The notes: generated by a model not told the origin, from the letters alone. DNA of 64,000 nucleotides from Kordia sp. SMS9 (GCF_003352465.1 NZ_CP031153.1:3524987-3588986), one strand, 5' to 3'; shown: positions 39,301 to 48,065, counted from the stretch's first letter. A program made the numbers and translations.

Positions 39301-40707
39301 ATGAATTCATACGATGTAGCCGTAATTGGCTCTGGTCCTGGCGGATATGTTGCTGCCATTCGTTGTGCACAATTAGGCATGAAAACTGCAATCATTGAAA
39401 AATACAGTACGCTTGGTGGAACCTGCTTAAATGTAGGTTGTATTCCGTCAAAAGCGTTGTTAGATTCTTCACATCATTACGAAGAAGCTGTCAAGCATTT
39501 TGATACACACGGAATCGAAATTTCAGGAGAGGTAAAAGTAAATCTTGAAAAGATGATTGCGCGTAAACAAGCTGTAGTAGATCAAACCACAGGAGGAATT
39601 GATTTCTTGATGAGCAAAAATAAAATTGAAGTTTACAAAGGTTTGGGAAGCTTCAAAGATGCTACACACGTTGCTATTGCTAAAGAAGATGGTACTACGG
39701 AAGAAATTGAAGCGAAAAATATCATCATTGCAACAGGAAGTAAACCATCAAACTTACCATTTATCACACTCGATAAAGAACGAATTATTACCTCAACAGA
39801 AGCTTTAAAACTAAAAGAAATACCAAAACACATGATTGTGATTGGTGGAGGTGTTATTGGTTTGGAATTAGGACAAGTGTACAAGCGTTTAGGTTCAGAA
39901 GTAACGGTGATTGAATATGCGGATCGAATTATTGGCGGAATGGACGCGGGACTTTCTAAAGAACTCACGAAAGTATTTAAAAAGCAAAAATTCAAAATCC
40001 TTACGTCGCATGGTGTAAAATCTGTGGAACGTGTTGGTGATGAGGTTGTGGTAAAAGCAGACAATAAAAAGGGCGAAGAAGTAGAATTTAGAGGCGATTA
40101 TTGTTTGGTTTCTGTAGGACGTCGTCCGTATACAGACGGATTGAACGCTGAAGCAGCTGGCGTAAAATTGGACGATCGTGGGAGAGTAGAAGTGAACAAT
40201 CATTTGCAAACCAATGTTTCAAACATTTACGCCATTGGCGATGTGGTAAAAGGTGCCATGTTAGCACACAAAGCTTCGGAAGAAGGCTCGATGGTAGCTG
40301 AAATTATTGCGGGACAAAAACCACATATTGATTACAATTTAATTCCTGGTGTTGTCTACACATGGCCAGAAGTTGCTGCGGTTGGAAAAACAGAGCAAGA
40401 ATTGAAAGATGCTGGAATCGCATACAAAGCAGGACAATTTCCAATGCGTGCGTTGGGAAGAAGTAGAGCGAGTATGGATTTAGATGGTTTCATCAAAATA
40501 TTAGCTGATGCAACTACGGATGAAATCTTAGGTGTACACATGATTGGTGCCAGAGCCGCCGATTTAATCGCGGAAGCTGTCGTTGCGATGGAATACAGAG
40601 CTTCTGCGGAAGATGTAGCGCGTATGTCGCATGCACATCCAACCTTTGCAGAAGCCATCAAAGAAGCAGCCTTAGCCGCTACAGAAGACAGAGCTTTGCA
40701 CGTGTAA
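39301..40707 (+). CDS. lpdA: Dihydrolipoyl dehydrogenase
   Basis: 468 residues from the ATG at 39301, chosen because MNSYDVAVIGSGPGGY is the canonical FAD-binding start and the earlier ATG overlaps the promoter. The redox-active disulfide is C42/C47 in GGTCLNVGCIPSK, the NAD-binding site is VIGGGVIGLELG, and the catalytic His-Glu pair lies in HAHPTFAEA. It reoxidises lipoamide in the pyruvate and 2-oxoglutarate dehydrogenase complexes and the glycine cleavage system. It is a single gene ending at a terminator. Confidence 0.96.
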   Translation: MNSYDVAVIGSGPGGYVAAIRCAQLGMKTAIIEKYSTLGGTCLNVGCIPSKALLDSSHHYEEAVKHFDTHGIEISGEVKVNLEKMIARKQAVVDQTTGGIDFLMSKNKIEVYKGLGSFKDATHVAIAKEDGTTEEIEAKNIIIATGSKPSNLPFITLDKERIITSTEALKLKEIPKHMIVIGGGVIGLELGQVYKRLGSEVTVIEYADRIIGGMDAGLSKELTKVFKKQKFKILTSHGVKSVERVGDEVVVKADNKKGEEVEFRGDYCLVSVGRRPYTDGLNAEAAGVKLDDRGRVEVNNHLQTNVSNIYAIGDVVKGAMLAHKASEEGSMVAEIIAGQKPHIDYNLIPGVVYTWPEVAAVGKTEQELKDAGIAYKAGQFPMRALGRSRASMDLDGFIKILADATTDEILGVHMIGARAADLIAEAVVAMEYRASAEDVARMSHAHPTFAEAIKEAALAATEDRALHV

Positions 40708-40728
40708 TAGTGTAACATATAAAATCAT

Positions 40729-40760
40729 TAAAAACTCCAGTAATTTGCTGGAGTTTTTTT
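40729..40760 (+). terminator. Terminator of lpdA
   Basis: AAAAACTCCAG pairs with CTGGAGTTTTT around a 7-base loop, followed by T. Confidence 0.92.
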
Positions 40761-40844
40761 ATGCGTGAATGTAAGTTCTTACTTTTTTATGCGACTTCTC
40801 AAAAACAGTCTCGATAATGTCTTAAAAAAGTAATCAACACAACT

Positions 40845-41507
40845 ATGAATTCTGTATGGTATTTAAACGATGTCAATCTCTTTAATATCTTCTGTCCGCA
40901 CAAATTTGAAAAGTATAAAGACGCGCACGAATTTGATGCGTACAAAAAGCAAGACTATATTTACTTTGAAGAAGATTCTGCCACGAAAGTATATTTAATT
41001 GATAGTGGAAAAGTAAAATTAGGCTATTACACCGAAGATGGAGAAGAAGTAGTGAAATCCATTCTGTCGAAAGGCGAATTGTTTGGTGAAAAAGCCATAT
41101 TGGGCGAAGAGAAGCGAAATGAATTTGCACAATCTATGGACAACGCTACGTCCATTTGCCCAATTGGTGTAGACACTATGCACGATTTAATGCGCGGCAA
41201 TCAAACCTTTACGTTGAAGATTTATAAGTTTATCGGTTTTCGCATCAAAAAATTGGAGCGTCGATTGCAACTATTACTCTTCAAAGATACCAAAACACGT
41301 TTGTTAGAATTTCTAAAAGAACTCTGCGAAGAGTACGGATATGAATGTGAAAAAACGGGCGACAATGTCATCAAGCATCCATACACTCAAAAAGATATTG
41401 CAAGCTTAATTGGTACGTCGCGTCCTACATTAAACATCATTATGAATGAATTGAAAGAAGCAAAAATTATTGATTTTAATCGCAAAGAAATTCGCTTCAT
41501 TCAATAA
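40845..41507 (+). CDS. Crp/Fnr-family transcriptional regulator
   Basis: 220 residues. A cyclic-nucleotide-binding-like beta roll (about 30-125, with SGKVKLGYYTEDGEEVV and GELFGEKAI) is followed by a long helix and a winged helix-turn-helix (YTQKDIASLIGTSRPTLNIIMNEL). The phosphate-binding Arg of cAMP-binding Crp is not evident, and no Fe-S cysteine cluster is seen, so the signal is unknown. It is a single gene with a strong terminator. Confidence 0.88.
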   Translation: MNSVWYLNDVNLFNIFCPHKFEKYKDAHEFDAYKKQDYIYFEEDSATKVYLIDSGKVKLGYYTEDGEEVVKSILSKGELFGEKAILGEEKRNEFAQSMDNATSICPIGVDTMHDLMRGNQTFTLKIYKFIGFRIKKLERRLQLLLFKDTKTRLLEFLKELCEEYGYECEKTGDNVIKHPYTQKDIASLIGTSRPTLNIIMNELKEAKIIDFNRKEIRFIQ

Positions 41508-41554
41508 AAAGTACGATATTTAAAAAACGATTCAAAACGCTAATTTTTTAGCTT

Positions 41555-41607
41555 AAAAAGAACCCAAAACCAGCATGACATCATGACAGTTTTGGGTTCT
41601 TTTTTTA
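41555..41607 (+). terminator. Terminator of the Crp/Fnr gene
   Basis: AAAAAGAACCCAAAAC pairs with GTTTTGGGTTCTTTTT, a 16-bp stem with T tract. Confidence 0.92.
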
Positions 41608-41775
41608 TGTTGTATTTTTAGTTTAGATAAATATGTTTAAGTAATTGATTTACATTTTGTTAAAATAATTATAAAATACTATTTAAGAACTGTTAAAAAC
41701 CATTCTTTTTTTCAATAAAATGCGATTTTTTTCAGAAGTGTTAGCTAGCTAACATTTTACGTGATTTTACTACGA

Positions 41776-41783
41776 TACATTTG
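41776..41783 (+). promoter_or_regulatory. -7 box of the 41809 lipoprotein gene
   Basis: TACATTTG, 25 bp before the ATG at 41809. It supports that start over the upstream ATG-like frame at 41761. Confidence 0.5.
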
Positions 41784-41808
41784 TATCATAATCATAAAAA
41801 ATCTCGCA

Positions 41809-42702
41809 ATGATAAAAAAATTAATTTTGGGAATAGCGATCGGATGCTTCGCTGTCTCATGTAGTAGTGATGATGATGCCACAGTTGCATTATCAAACCT
41901 AAATGTAAACTTAAACGGATTAGAAAATCTTGGAAGTGACTTCGTGTATGAAGGTTGGATTATCGTCAACGGAAGTCCAGTGACCACAGGAACTTTTACA
42001 GTAGACGATGCTGGAACTTTGTCAAGAACTTCTTTTTCTGTAAACACAGATCAATTAGCTTCCGCAACGGCATTTGTATTGTCTATTGAGCCAGCAGTTG
42101 ATTCAGATCCTGCACCAGCAGCAACTAAATTATTAGCTGGAGATTTCTCAGGAAATACCGCAACTGTAGGATTAGATCCTGTAACCAGCAACGGAAACTT
42201 TGACAACGCTTCGGGTGTTTTCTTTTTAAGAACTCCTACCGATGAAATGCCAGGCGCAGCAAATAACGGAAACGATCAATATGGTGTTTGGTATGGTAAT
42301 CCAGGAGCGCCACCAACATCAGGTTTAAACTTACCACCTTTAGCGGATGGTTGGAAATACGAAGGTTGGGTTGTGGTTGATGGAACAGGTCCTTTAACAA
42401 CAGGCACTTTTACCACATTTGGAGCTGTAGATGAATTTAACGGATTTAGCGGCGCTGAAAATACGGTTGGTCCTCCAATTCCAGGAGAAGACTTTTTCCT
42501 CAATGCACCAGCTGGTTTTACCTTCCCAATAGATGTACGTGGACGTACCGTTGTCATTTCTGTAGAACCGAGCCCAGATAACAGTCCAGCACCATTTTTA
42601 CTAAAACCTTTAGTAGGAACTGCTGGAAACGATACAGCACCAGCCACAAACGATTTTAACCTAAATGCGGCATCTTTTCCAACAGGAACAATTGTGCGAT
42701 AA
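41809..42702 (+). CDS. Lipoprotein with two copies of a beta-rich domain
   Basis: 297 residues. The start MIKKLILGIAIGCFAVSC ends in a lipobox cysteine followed by SSDDD, typical of Bacteroidota lipoproteins. The mature part repeats a domain of about 125 residues twice: VYEGWIIVNGSPVTTGTFT (first) and KYEGWVVVDGTGPLTTGTFT (second), each ending near VLSIEPAVDSDPAP or VISVEPSPDNSPAP. The YEGWxxVDGxPxTTGTF pattern recalls the C-terminal domain of RskA-type anti-sigma factors, but no membrane helix or sigma-binding part is present. It probably sits on an outer-membrane face; function is unknown. Confidence 0.8.
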   Translation: MIKKLILGIAIGCFAVSCSSDDDATVALSNLNVNLNGLENLGSDFVYEGWIIVNGSPVTTGTFTVDDAGTLSRTSFSVNTDQLASATAFVLSIEPAVDSDPAPAATKLLAGDFSGNTATVGLDPVTSNGNFDNASGVFFLRTPTDEMPGAANNGNDQYGVWYGNPGAPPTSGLNLPPLADGWKYEGWVVVDGTGPLTTGTFTTFGAVDEFNGFSGAENTVGPPIPGEDFFLNAPAGFTFPIDVRGRTVVISVEPSPDNSPAPFLLKPLVGTAGNDTAPATNDFNLNAASFPTGTIVR

Positions 42703-42800
42703 TCTTTATGATTAATTGTCGTTAGATGGAAGACACGTTATCAGTTTTGGTAGCGTGTTTTTTTTTACATTGAGCGCAGTCGAAATGTTACTTTTTGGTC

Positions 42801-42969
42801 GCTTCGCTTTTGGATCGCTTCGCTTTTGGATCGCTTCGCTTTTGGATCGCTTCGCTTTTGGATCGCTTCGCTTTTGGATCGCTTCGCTTTTGGATCGCTT
42901 CGCTTTTGGATCGCTTCGCTTTTGGATCGCTTCGCTTTTGGATCGCTTCGCTTTTGGATCGCTTCGCTT
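42801..42969. repeat. 16-bp tandem array (11 copies of GCTTCGC)
   Basis: The unit GCTTCGCTTTTGGATC repeats with perfect 16-bp period from 42801, and the eleventh GCTTCGC starts at 42961. The minus strand therefore carries GCGAAGC every 16 bases. Frames through it are open by chance (16 x 3 = 48) and encode KRSKSEAIQ-type repeats that I do not accept as genes. The remainder of the 42703-43191 gap holds a TTGAGCGCAGTCGAAATG-type dispersed repeat (about 42770-42787) and a CGTCACTTCGAGT piece near 43021. Confidence 0.95.
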
Positions 42970-43191
42970 GTCTTCTTAAAATACATTTAAACTTTAACAT
43001 ATATAATTTAGCATTTCTGAACGTCACTTCGAGTGGTTTTTCGGAATATGATGAAGAAAAATTGTATCGAGAAGTACTCTGAAAACGAATCTCTTTCTAG
43101 GTTTGCAAATTCTTTTTGAAAATATTCTACCGAGAAAGTTTCATCAATACTTACGACTAATTTGTATCTTTCATGAATAAAATTTAAGTGA

Positions 43192-43611
43192 ATGAAAAAA
43201 CTAAACTTTATTTTAATTCTAAGTTGTTTCTTTTTTGTGGGAAAGGTCTTTTCGCAAGATCATTCCGAAAAAATAGATGCACTTGCTGAACAATTGAAAT
43301 TTAAAAGTTCTATATCACTTGAATTGAAAAAAGAATCAGTTGATGTTTTAGATACAATTGCAAATATCTTAAAGACTACTAGTTATACTTACAATATTGA
43401 ATCGCATTCAGGAATGAGAGGAAAAAGTAGCGATAATTTAATTAAAACTCAAAAAAGAGCGATAATCATTAAGAAAGCGCTTGTAAAAAGAGGAATTAAC
43501 CCTAGTCGTTTAAATACAGTAGGTTTCGGAGAAACTAGTCCTAAGACTAGTATGCCAAATACAAGAGGGAGATCATGGAATGAACGGATTGAACTTATTA
43601 AAAAAGAATAA
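43192..43611 (+). CDS. Small secreted OmpA-like domain protein
   Basis: 139 residues with a signal peptide (MKKLNFILILSCFFFVGKVFS, cut before Q22). The rest is a single OmpA/MotB-like domain ending GINPSRLNTVGFGETSPK and NERIELI. The usual HTD near the peptidoglycan-binding site is HSG here, so the Asp that holds diaminopimelate is missing and peptidoglycan binding is uncertain. There is no beta-barrel. It is followed after 5 bp by the TlpA-like gene. Confidence 0.8.
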   Translation: MKKLNFILILSCFFFVGKVFSQDHSEKIDALAEQLKFKSSISLELKKESVDVLDTIANILKTTSYTYNIESHSGMRGKSSDNLIKTQKRAIIIKKALVKRGINPSRLNTVGFGETSPKTSMPNTRGRSWNERIELIKKE

Positions 43612-43616
43612 CACCT

Positions 43617-44195
43617 ATGAAACTCACTAAAAAACATTGGTACAATATTATTTTCGTTGTCGTACTTGTATTGATCATTTTTACGCCTGTGGGAACGTTT
43701 GTCAAAATAAAATTCAATCAAGCAAAAATGTTATTCTTTAGCCCAACTAATATAGAAGTGTCAGAAAGAGTCGTTATAAGTGATTTTGATTGGAATTTGG
43801 TAGATAGTAACGGAAAACCTGTAAACTTTCAAGAAATGGAAGGAAATATCATTCTCGTAAACTTTTGGGCGACTTGGTGTCCGCCGTGTGTGGCAGAAAT
43901 GCCAAGTTTGAACAATTTGTATGTGGATTATAAGGATAAAATTACGTTTGTATTTTTGGCGAATGATACAATGAAAAGCGTTGAAGCGTATCTTGAAAAG
44001 AATACGTATGATTTCCCTGTGTATTACAGCAAAGAAAAAGAGCCAATAGAACTGCAATCATCAAGTATTCCTACTACGTATTTAATTGACGATCAAGGAA
44101 CGATTGTCATGAAAGAAGTTGGAGCGTATAATTGGAATAGTACCAGCGTTCGCAACCAAATTGATGAATTGTTAGCCTTTTCGCTTGCTGAGTGA
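43617..44195 (+). CDS. TlpA/ResA-like membrane-anchored thiol-disulfide oxidoreductase
   Basis: 192 residues. One N-terminal membrane anchor (about 9-27) is followed by a periplasmic AhpC/TSA-type thioredoxin fold with WATWCPPC (C88, C91) and the cis-proline in SIPTTYLID. The family reduces disulfides, for instance during cytochrome c maturation. It is 5 bp behind the OmpA-like gene and overlaps the convergent crtZ gene by 24 bp at the 3' ends. Confidence 0.9.
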   Translation: MKLTKKHWYNIIFVVVLVLIIFTPVGTFVKIKFNQAKMLFFSPTNIEVSERVVISDFDWNLVDSNGKPVNFQEMEGNIILVNFWATWCPPCVAEMPSLNNLYVDYKDKITFVFLANDTMKSVEAYLEKNTYDFPVYYSKEKEPIELQSSSIPTTYLIDDQGTIVMKEVGAYNWNSTSVRNQIDELLAFSLAE

Positions 44196-44648
44196 TTTTT
44201 TTTGTTTAAAATACTTCATCGGAACCCACAACATTCCAAAACATTCACCATCACCTTTTCCTAAATGTTTGTGGTGAATTTTGTGCGCTCTACGAATGCC
44301 TTTTGCATACCAATTATCTGCCTTTCGGAACATTTTAAAACGTTGGTGAATAAAAATATCATGCACTAAAAAATAGGTGAGTCCGTAGGCGAAAATTCCA
44401 ATTCCAATAGGCAAACCATACCAAAAAATGTCAAATCTCCATAAGAAAAAGCAGCCCATACTCACGACGGCATAGAAGATAAAAAAGGCATCATTTCGTT
44501 CAAACCATGAATCGTGATCTTTATGGTGATGATCTTTGTGTAGCGACCATAAAAAACCATGCATCACATATTTATGTGTTGCCCACGCCATGAATTCCAT
44601 CATACAAAAGGTTCCTAAAAAAGTTGCTATCCAAATAAAGGTTGTCAT
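44172..44648 (-). CDS. crtZ: Beta-carotene hydroxylase CrtZ
   Basis: 158 residues, the CrtZ length, with four membrane helices and the di-iron histidine motifs HKYVMHG, HKDHHHKDH, HDIFIHQRF and HKIHHKHLG. It hydroxylates beta-ionone rings to give zeaxanthin. It is the last gene of the crtI-crtB-crtZ operon, 15 bp after crtB. The lycopene cyclase needed to make its substrate is not in this window. Its 3' end overlaps the convergent TlpA-like gene. Confidence 0.93.
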   Translation of the reverse strand: MTTFIWIATFLGTFCMMEFMAWATHKYVMHGFLWSLHKDHHHKDHDSWFERNDAFFIFYAVVSMGCFFLWRFDIFWYGLPIGIGIFAYGLTYFLVHDIFIHQRFKMFRKADNWYAKGIRRAHKIHHKHLGKGDGECFGMLWVPMKYFKQKKSLSKRKG

Positions 44649-44663
44649 TGTGCTATTTTAATT

Positions 44664-45503
44664 TTAAATCAAATTTAGTTGATAATTTACATACGATTTC
44701 GCTAATAACGCCATTTTTTGATAATTTGGTATGCGAATTCGTGTACTTTTAATTTTAACGGATGGCGTTCGTTTCAGCTTGTGCAATAGTTTTGAATAAT
44801 ACTTGTACGCGGTAAATACGCCAAATTTTGCTTCTATCGGAAGTTTTGCAATTCCTTCCAATCCAAGTTTGAAATCGTTTTCTATTTCTTCAATAATTTT
44901 TTGTTTTGAAGCTTCGTCTAAATTTTTCAAATCAGCATCTGGAAAGTACGTGCGATCTAAATCTTCAAAATCCGCTTTTAAATCACGCAAGAAATTCACT
45001 TTCTGAAACGCTGAACCTAACGACATTGCCGAAGATTTTAACTCTTCATACTTTTCCTCATCTCCTTTTACAAATACTTTCAAACACATCAATCCAACGA
45101 CATCTGCCGAACCGTATATATATTCTTTGTATTCTTCATCGGTTAAGTAGACTTTTTTGTCTAAATCTTGACGCATACTTCTCATAAACGCATCAATCAA
45201 GTGAATAGGAATGTCGTATTTATGAACCGTATGTTGAAAAGAATTTAAAATAGGATTTAAACTAATTTTATGTTCCAATGCTGAATCCCAATCTGCTTGA
45301 AACTTGTCTAACAAGAATTTTTTGTCAAACTCATGGAAAGAATCTACGATTTCATCTGCAAAGCGCACAAAACCATAAATATTGTAAATGTCTTGACGAA
45401 TGGACGGCGCCAGCATTTTTGTAGCTAATGAAAAAGAGGTGCTGTACGATTTGGTGACAAGCGTACTGCAGTTGTAAGAAACAGAATCAAATAGAGCTTT
45501 CAT
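44664..45503 (-). CDS. crtB: Phytoene synthase CrtB
   Basis: 279 residues. The two Asp-rich sites are DEIVDSFHE (about 51-59) and DLKADFEDLDR (about 175-185), flanked by the SMSLGSAFQKVNFLRD signature. It condenses two geranylgeranyl diphosphates into phytoene at the cytoplasmic membrane face. Its start overlaps the 3' end of crtI by 17 bp, so the two are translationally coupled. Confidence 0.95.
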   Translation of the reverse strand: MKALFDSVSYNCSTLVTKSYSTSFSLATKMLAPSIRQDIYNIYGFVRFADEIVDSFHEFDKKFLLDKFQADWDSALEHKISLNPILNSFQHTVHKYDIPIHLIDAFMRSMRQDLDKKVYLTDEEYKEYIYGSADVVGLMCLKVFVKGDEEKYEELKSSAMSLGSAFQKVNFLRDLKADFEDLDRTYFPDADLKNLDEASKQKIIEEIENDFKLGLEGIAKLPIEAKFGVFTAYKYYSKLLHKLKRTPSVKIKSTRIRIPNYQKMALLAKSYVNYQLNLI

Positions 45504-46971
45504 GAGTATTTGGTTGGTGTTTAGTGATTAATTCAGCTACCAATTTCCCAGAAATCAATGCTGGAGGAACTCCAGGCCCAGGAACGGTTAATTGTCCAGT
45601 AAAATATAAGTTAGAAACTTTTTTACTTTTCAAATTAGGTCGTAAAAATGCAGTTTGCAACAGCGTATTTGCCATTCCGTACGCATTTCCTTTGTATGAA
45701 TTGTATTCTTTTACGAAGTCATTTACACAAAAAGACTCTTTAAAGATAATATGTTTTGTGATATTTTGTGCAGTCAAGTCCTGAAATCTATCCATAATGA
45801 TGTCAAAATACTGATCGCGAAGTGCTTGCGTATCTTCCAAACCTGGCGCAATCGGAATTAAAAAGAAACCTGCTTCTTTTCCTTTTGGCGCTGCTGCGGA
45901 ATCTGTCATAGACGGAAAATTTGCATAAAATAATGGTTCTTTTGGCCAAGAAGCTTTGTCGTAAATAACATGTGCATGCGCATCAAAATCAACATCAAAA
46001 AATAAAGTGTGATGCGATACATTTTCAATCTTCTTATCAAAACCTACATAAAATAGAAGGGAAGAAGGCGCAAAGGTTTTTTTGCCCCAATAATTTTCAG
46101 AATATTGACGGTATTGTTGGTCTAACAACGTTTCTGAATGGTGATAATCAGCTCCGGAAAGTACAATATCCGCTTCATGTTCGCCATTTTCAGTGATAAC
46201 TTTTTTCGCTCGTTTTCCCTGTACATCAATCTTCACTACATTTTCATTCGTTTTGATGGTCACACCTAAACGTTTTGCCAAGGTTTCCATTGCTTGAATA
46301 ATGCTGTACATACCGCCATCAGGATGCCAAGTTCCCAATCCGAAATCGGCATAATTCATAAAACTATAAAACGAAGGTGTATCACTTGGTTTTGCCCCTA
46401 AAAATAACACTGGAAATTCCAATATCTTGATCAATCGGTCATTTTTGAACTCTTTGCGAACATCACGTTTTATGTTGCTGAAAAATTGACCAATTTTCGT
46501 AATTGTTTTGGTGTTGACAAGTTCTAAAGGAGAAACGCCAGGTTTGTAGACCAAATCTTTAATGGCTACATTGTAATTTTCTTCTGCGTTTGCAATAAAT
46601 TTTCGAAGTTTTGCGCTGCTTCCTTCTTCTTCTTTTTCAAAAGCTGCACAAATTTTCTCTAAAGTATCTTCAATACGAATAGAATCATTTTTGCCAAAAT
46701 AGACCTCGTATGCAGGATTCAATTTCTCTAAGTGATAAAATTCAGAAGGTTTAGTGTTAAAGTCACTGAAGAAACGTTCAAAAACGTCTGGCATCCAGTA
46801 CCAAGATGGTCCTAAATCAAACGTAAAACCGTCACGTTTTAACTGTCGGGCTCTTCCGCCGACAGTCGAATTTTTCTCAAGGATGGTAACGTCATATCCC
46901 GCTTGTGCTAAGTAACAAGAAGCAGATAAGGATGAAAATCCAGAACCTATAATTATAGTTTTTAATTTCAT
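45487..46971 (-). CDS. crtI: Phytoene desaturase CrtI
   Basis: 494 residues. The FAD-binding start IIIGSGFSSLSASCYLAQAGYD is followed by the EKNSTVGGRARQL motif, and the C-terminal PGPGVPPALISGKLVAELI is the carotenoid desaturase signature. It converts phytoene to lycopene. It is the first structural gene of the carotenoid operon, 46 bp downstream of a CarH-like regulator, and its ATG lies at the edge of an inverted repeat (46971-47002) that is probably the operator. Confidence 0.95.
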   Translation of the reverse strand: MKLKTIIIGSGFSSLSASCYLAQAGYDVTILEKNSTVGGRARQLKRDGFTFDLGPSWYWMPDVFERFFSDFNTKPSEFYHLEKLNPAYEVYFGKNDSIRIEDTLEKICAAFEKEEEGSSAKLRKFIANAEENYNVAIKDLVYKPGVSPLELVNTKTITKIGQFFSNIKRDVRKEFKNDRLIKILEFPVLFLGAKPSDTPSFYSFMNYADFGLGTWHPDGGMYSIIQAMETLAKRLGVTIKTNENVVKIDVQGKRAKKVITENGEHEADIVLSGADYHHSETLLDQQYRQYSENYWGKKTFAPSSLLFYVGFDKKIENVSHHTLFFDVDFDAHAHVIYDKASWPKEPLFYANFPSMTDSAAAPKGKEAGFFLIPIAPGLEDTQALRDQYFDIIMDRFQDLTAQNITKHIIFKESFCVNDFVKEYNSYKGNAYGMANTLLQTAFLRPNLKSKKVSNLYFTGQLTVPGPGVPPALISGKLVAELITKHQPNTHESSI

Positions 46972-47007
46972 TGTTTAACAAATGTAGTAAAAAGTTAAAC
47001 AAAAATA
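46971..47007 (-). promoter_or_regulatory. crtI promoter with inverted-repeat operator
   Basis: On the minus strand the -7 box TATTTTTG (47007-47000) runs directly into the inverted repeat TTGTTTAAC-N14-GTTAAACAA (47002-46971), which ends at the crtI ATG. A second TAnnTTTG (TACATTTG, 46986-46979) lies inside the repeat. The core GTTTAA-N16-TTAAAC is identical in geometry to the one in front of the regulator gene. Confidence 0.7.
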
Positions 47008-47017
47008 AAATTGAATT

Positions 47018-47914
47018 CTAAATTTCTTCAACTAGGTCAATAATTGACTTAAAAACTTTAAGATTCTTGTAGTTTTTCGTGTTTTTTACAAATTTTGCTT
47101 GGTAGCCTAACAACCATAAATGATGCTCATCAAAACCAATTTTTTCACTAAATTCTTCTAAGTACTCTTCAAGTTTGTCCTCTACGGGAGTTACTGTAAA
47201 GTAAGAAATAAAATGTAATTCTGGAAAAAAACTGTGAATATTTGTTAAACTCTCAATCGGAATCGTTTGACCAAGATATATGGTGTGATATCCTTTCAAT
47301 TGTAATTCGTAGTTTAAATATAGCAATCCAATTTCATGAATCTCATTTTCAGGTAAGTATAAAACAAACGTTTTTGTCTTGTTCGATTTTTCTAATGACT
47401 GAATACGTTCCGTATTTAAAATAATTTTTTGCTTTACCAAACTTGAAATGAAATGCTCATGCGCTGGATTGATGGTTTGCGTGTGCCACAAAACACCTAA
47501 TTCGTTCAATAAAGGAATGAAAGTGTCATAAAAAATTTCTCGGAACGATTTTTCCGCTAACAATTTATTATAAGTATTGTAGAATAAACCATAATCAAAA
47601 TTAAGCATTGACAACTTAAAGGAGTTCAATGCTTGATTGTGAATATTTTTCTCTGTTGCAATCTCTCGAACAAGAATGTGAATCTTATCTTCAGGAATTT
47701 GTGCAATTTTTGAAATTTTATACCCGTTTTTGTAAAGGAGAGTTATGTTAAGAAGTTTTTGCAAACTCTTTAAGTCATAAGTTCGTATATTTGTATCTGT
47801 TCTTTCTGGAGCTAATAATTCGTATCTTTTTTCCCAAATACGTATGGTGTGAGCTTTTACTCCTGAAAGATTTTCTAAGTCTTTTATACTAAATTTAGTT
47901 TTTACAGCATCCAT
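47018..47914 (-). CDS. CarH/LitR-like MerR regulator with cobalamin-binding domain
   Basis: 298 residues: a MerR DNA-binding domain (FSIKDLENLSGVKAHTIRIWEKRY), a four-helix bundle, and a B12-binding Rossmann-like domain. The two features needed for B12 use are kept: W-x9-EH (W165 then E175-H176 by count, in WHTQTINPAHEH) and the ExHxxG lower-ligand motif in ENEIHEIGLLY. CarH-type proteins bind DNA in the dark with adenosylcobalamin and fall off when light breaks the cofactor, which switches carotenoid genes on. The adjacent crt operon and matching operators at both promoters fit this well. Light response is inferred. Confidence 0.88.
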   Translation of the reverse strand: MDAVKTKFSIKDLENLSGVKAHTIRIWEKRYELLAPERTDTNIRTYDLKSLQKLLNITLLYKNGYKISKIAQIPEDKIHILVREIATEKNIHNQALNSFKLSMLNFDYGLFYNTYNKLLAEKSFREIFYDTFIPLLNELGVLWHTQTINPAHEHFISSLVKQKIILNTERIQSLEKSNKTKTFVLYLPENEIHEIGLLYLNYELQLKGYHTIYLGQTIPIESLTNIHSFFPELHFISYFTVTPVEDKLEEYLEEFSEKIGFDEHHLWLLGYQAKFVKNTKNYKNLKVFKSIIDLVEEI

Positions 47915-47916
47915 TC

Positions 47917-47951
47917 GTTTAATCTTTTTCTATATAGCTTAAACAAAAGTA
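47917..47951 (-). promoter_or_regulatory. Promoter and operator of the CarH-like regulator gene
   Basis: On the minus strand the -7 box TACTTTTG (47951-47944) runs into GTTTAA-N16-TTAAAC (47944-47917), ending 2 bp before the ATG. The box, half-sites and spacing match the crtI promoter, which suggests autoregulation. Confidence 0.65.
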
Positions 47952-48014
47952 CGTTTTTATCTTGGCATTTCCTTGTATTTACATTATTTTAATACTATTA
48001 AGAATGATTTTAAA

Positions 48015-48056
48015 TAAAAAAGAGAGCCATCTTTTTAAAATAGCTCTCAAAAATAA
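48015..48056 (-). terminator. Terminator of the RiPP precursor gene at 48066
   Basis: GAGAGC pairs with GCTCTC around a 15-base AT-rich loop, and the minus-strand transcript ends in TTTTTT. Confidence 0.8.
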
Positions 48057-48065
48057 AAAAAAATT

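Noticed and set aside
42716..43082. Open frames encoding KRSKSEAIQ-type repeats on both strands
   Set aside because: They are artefacts of the 16-bp array, open in all frames by periodicity.
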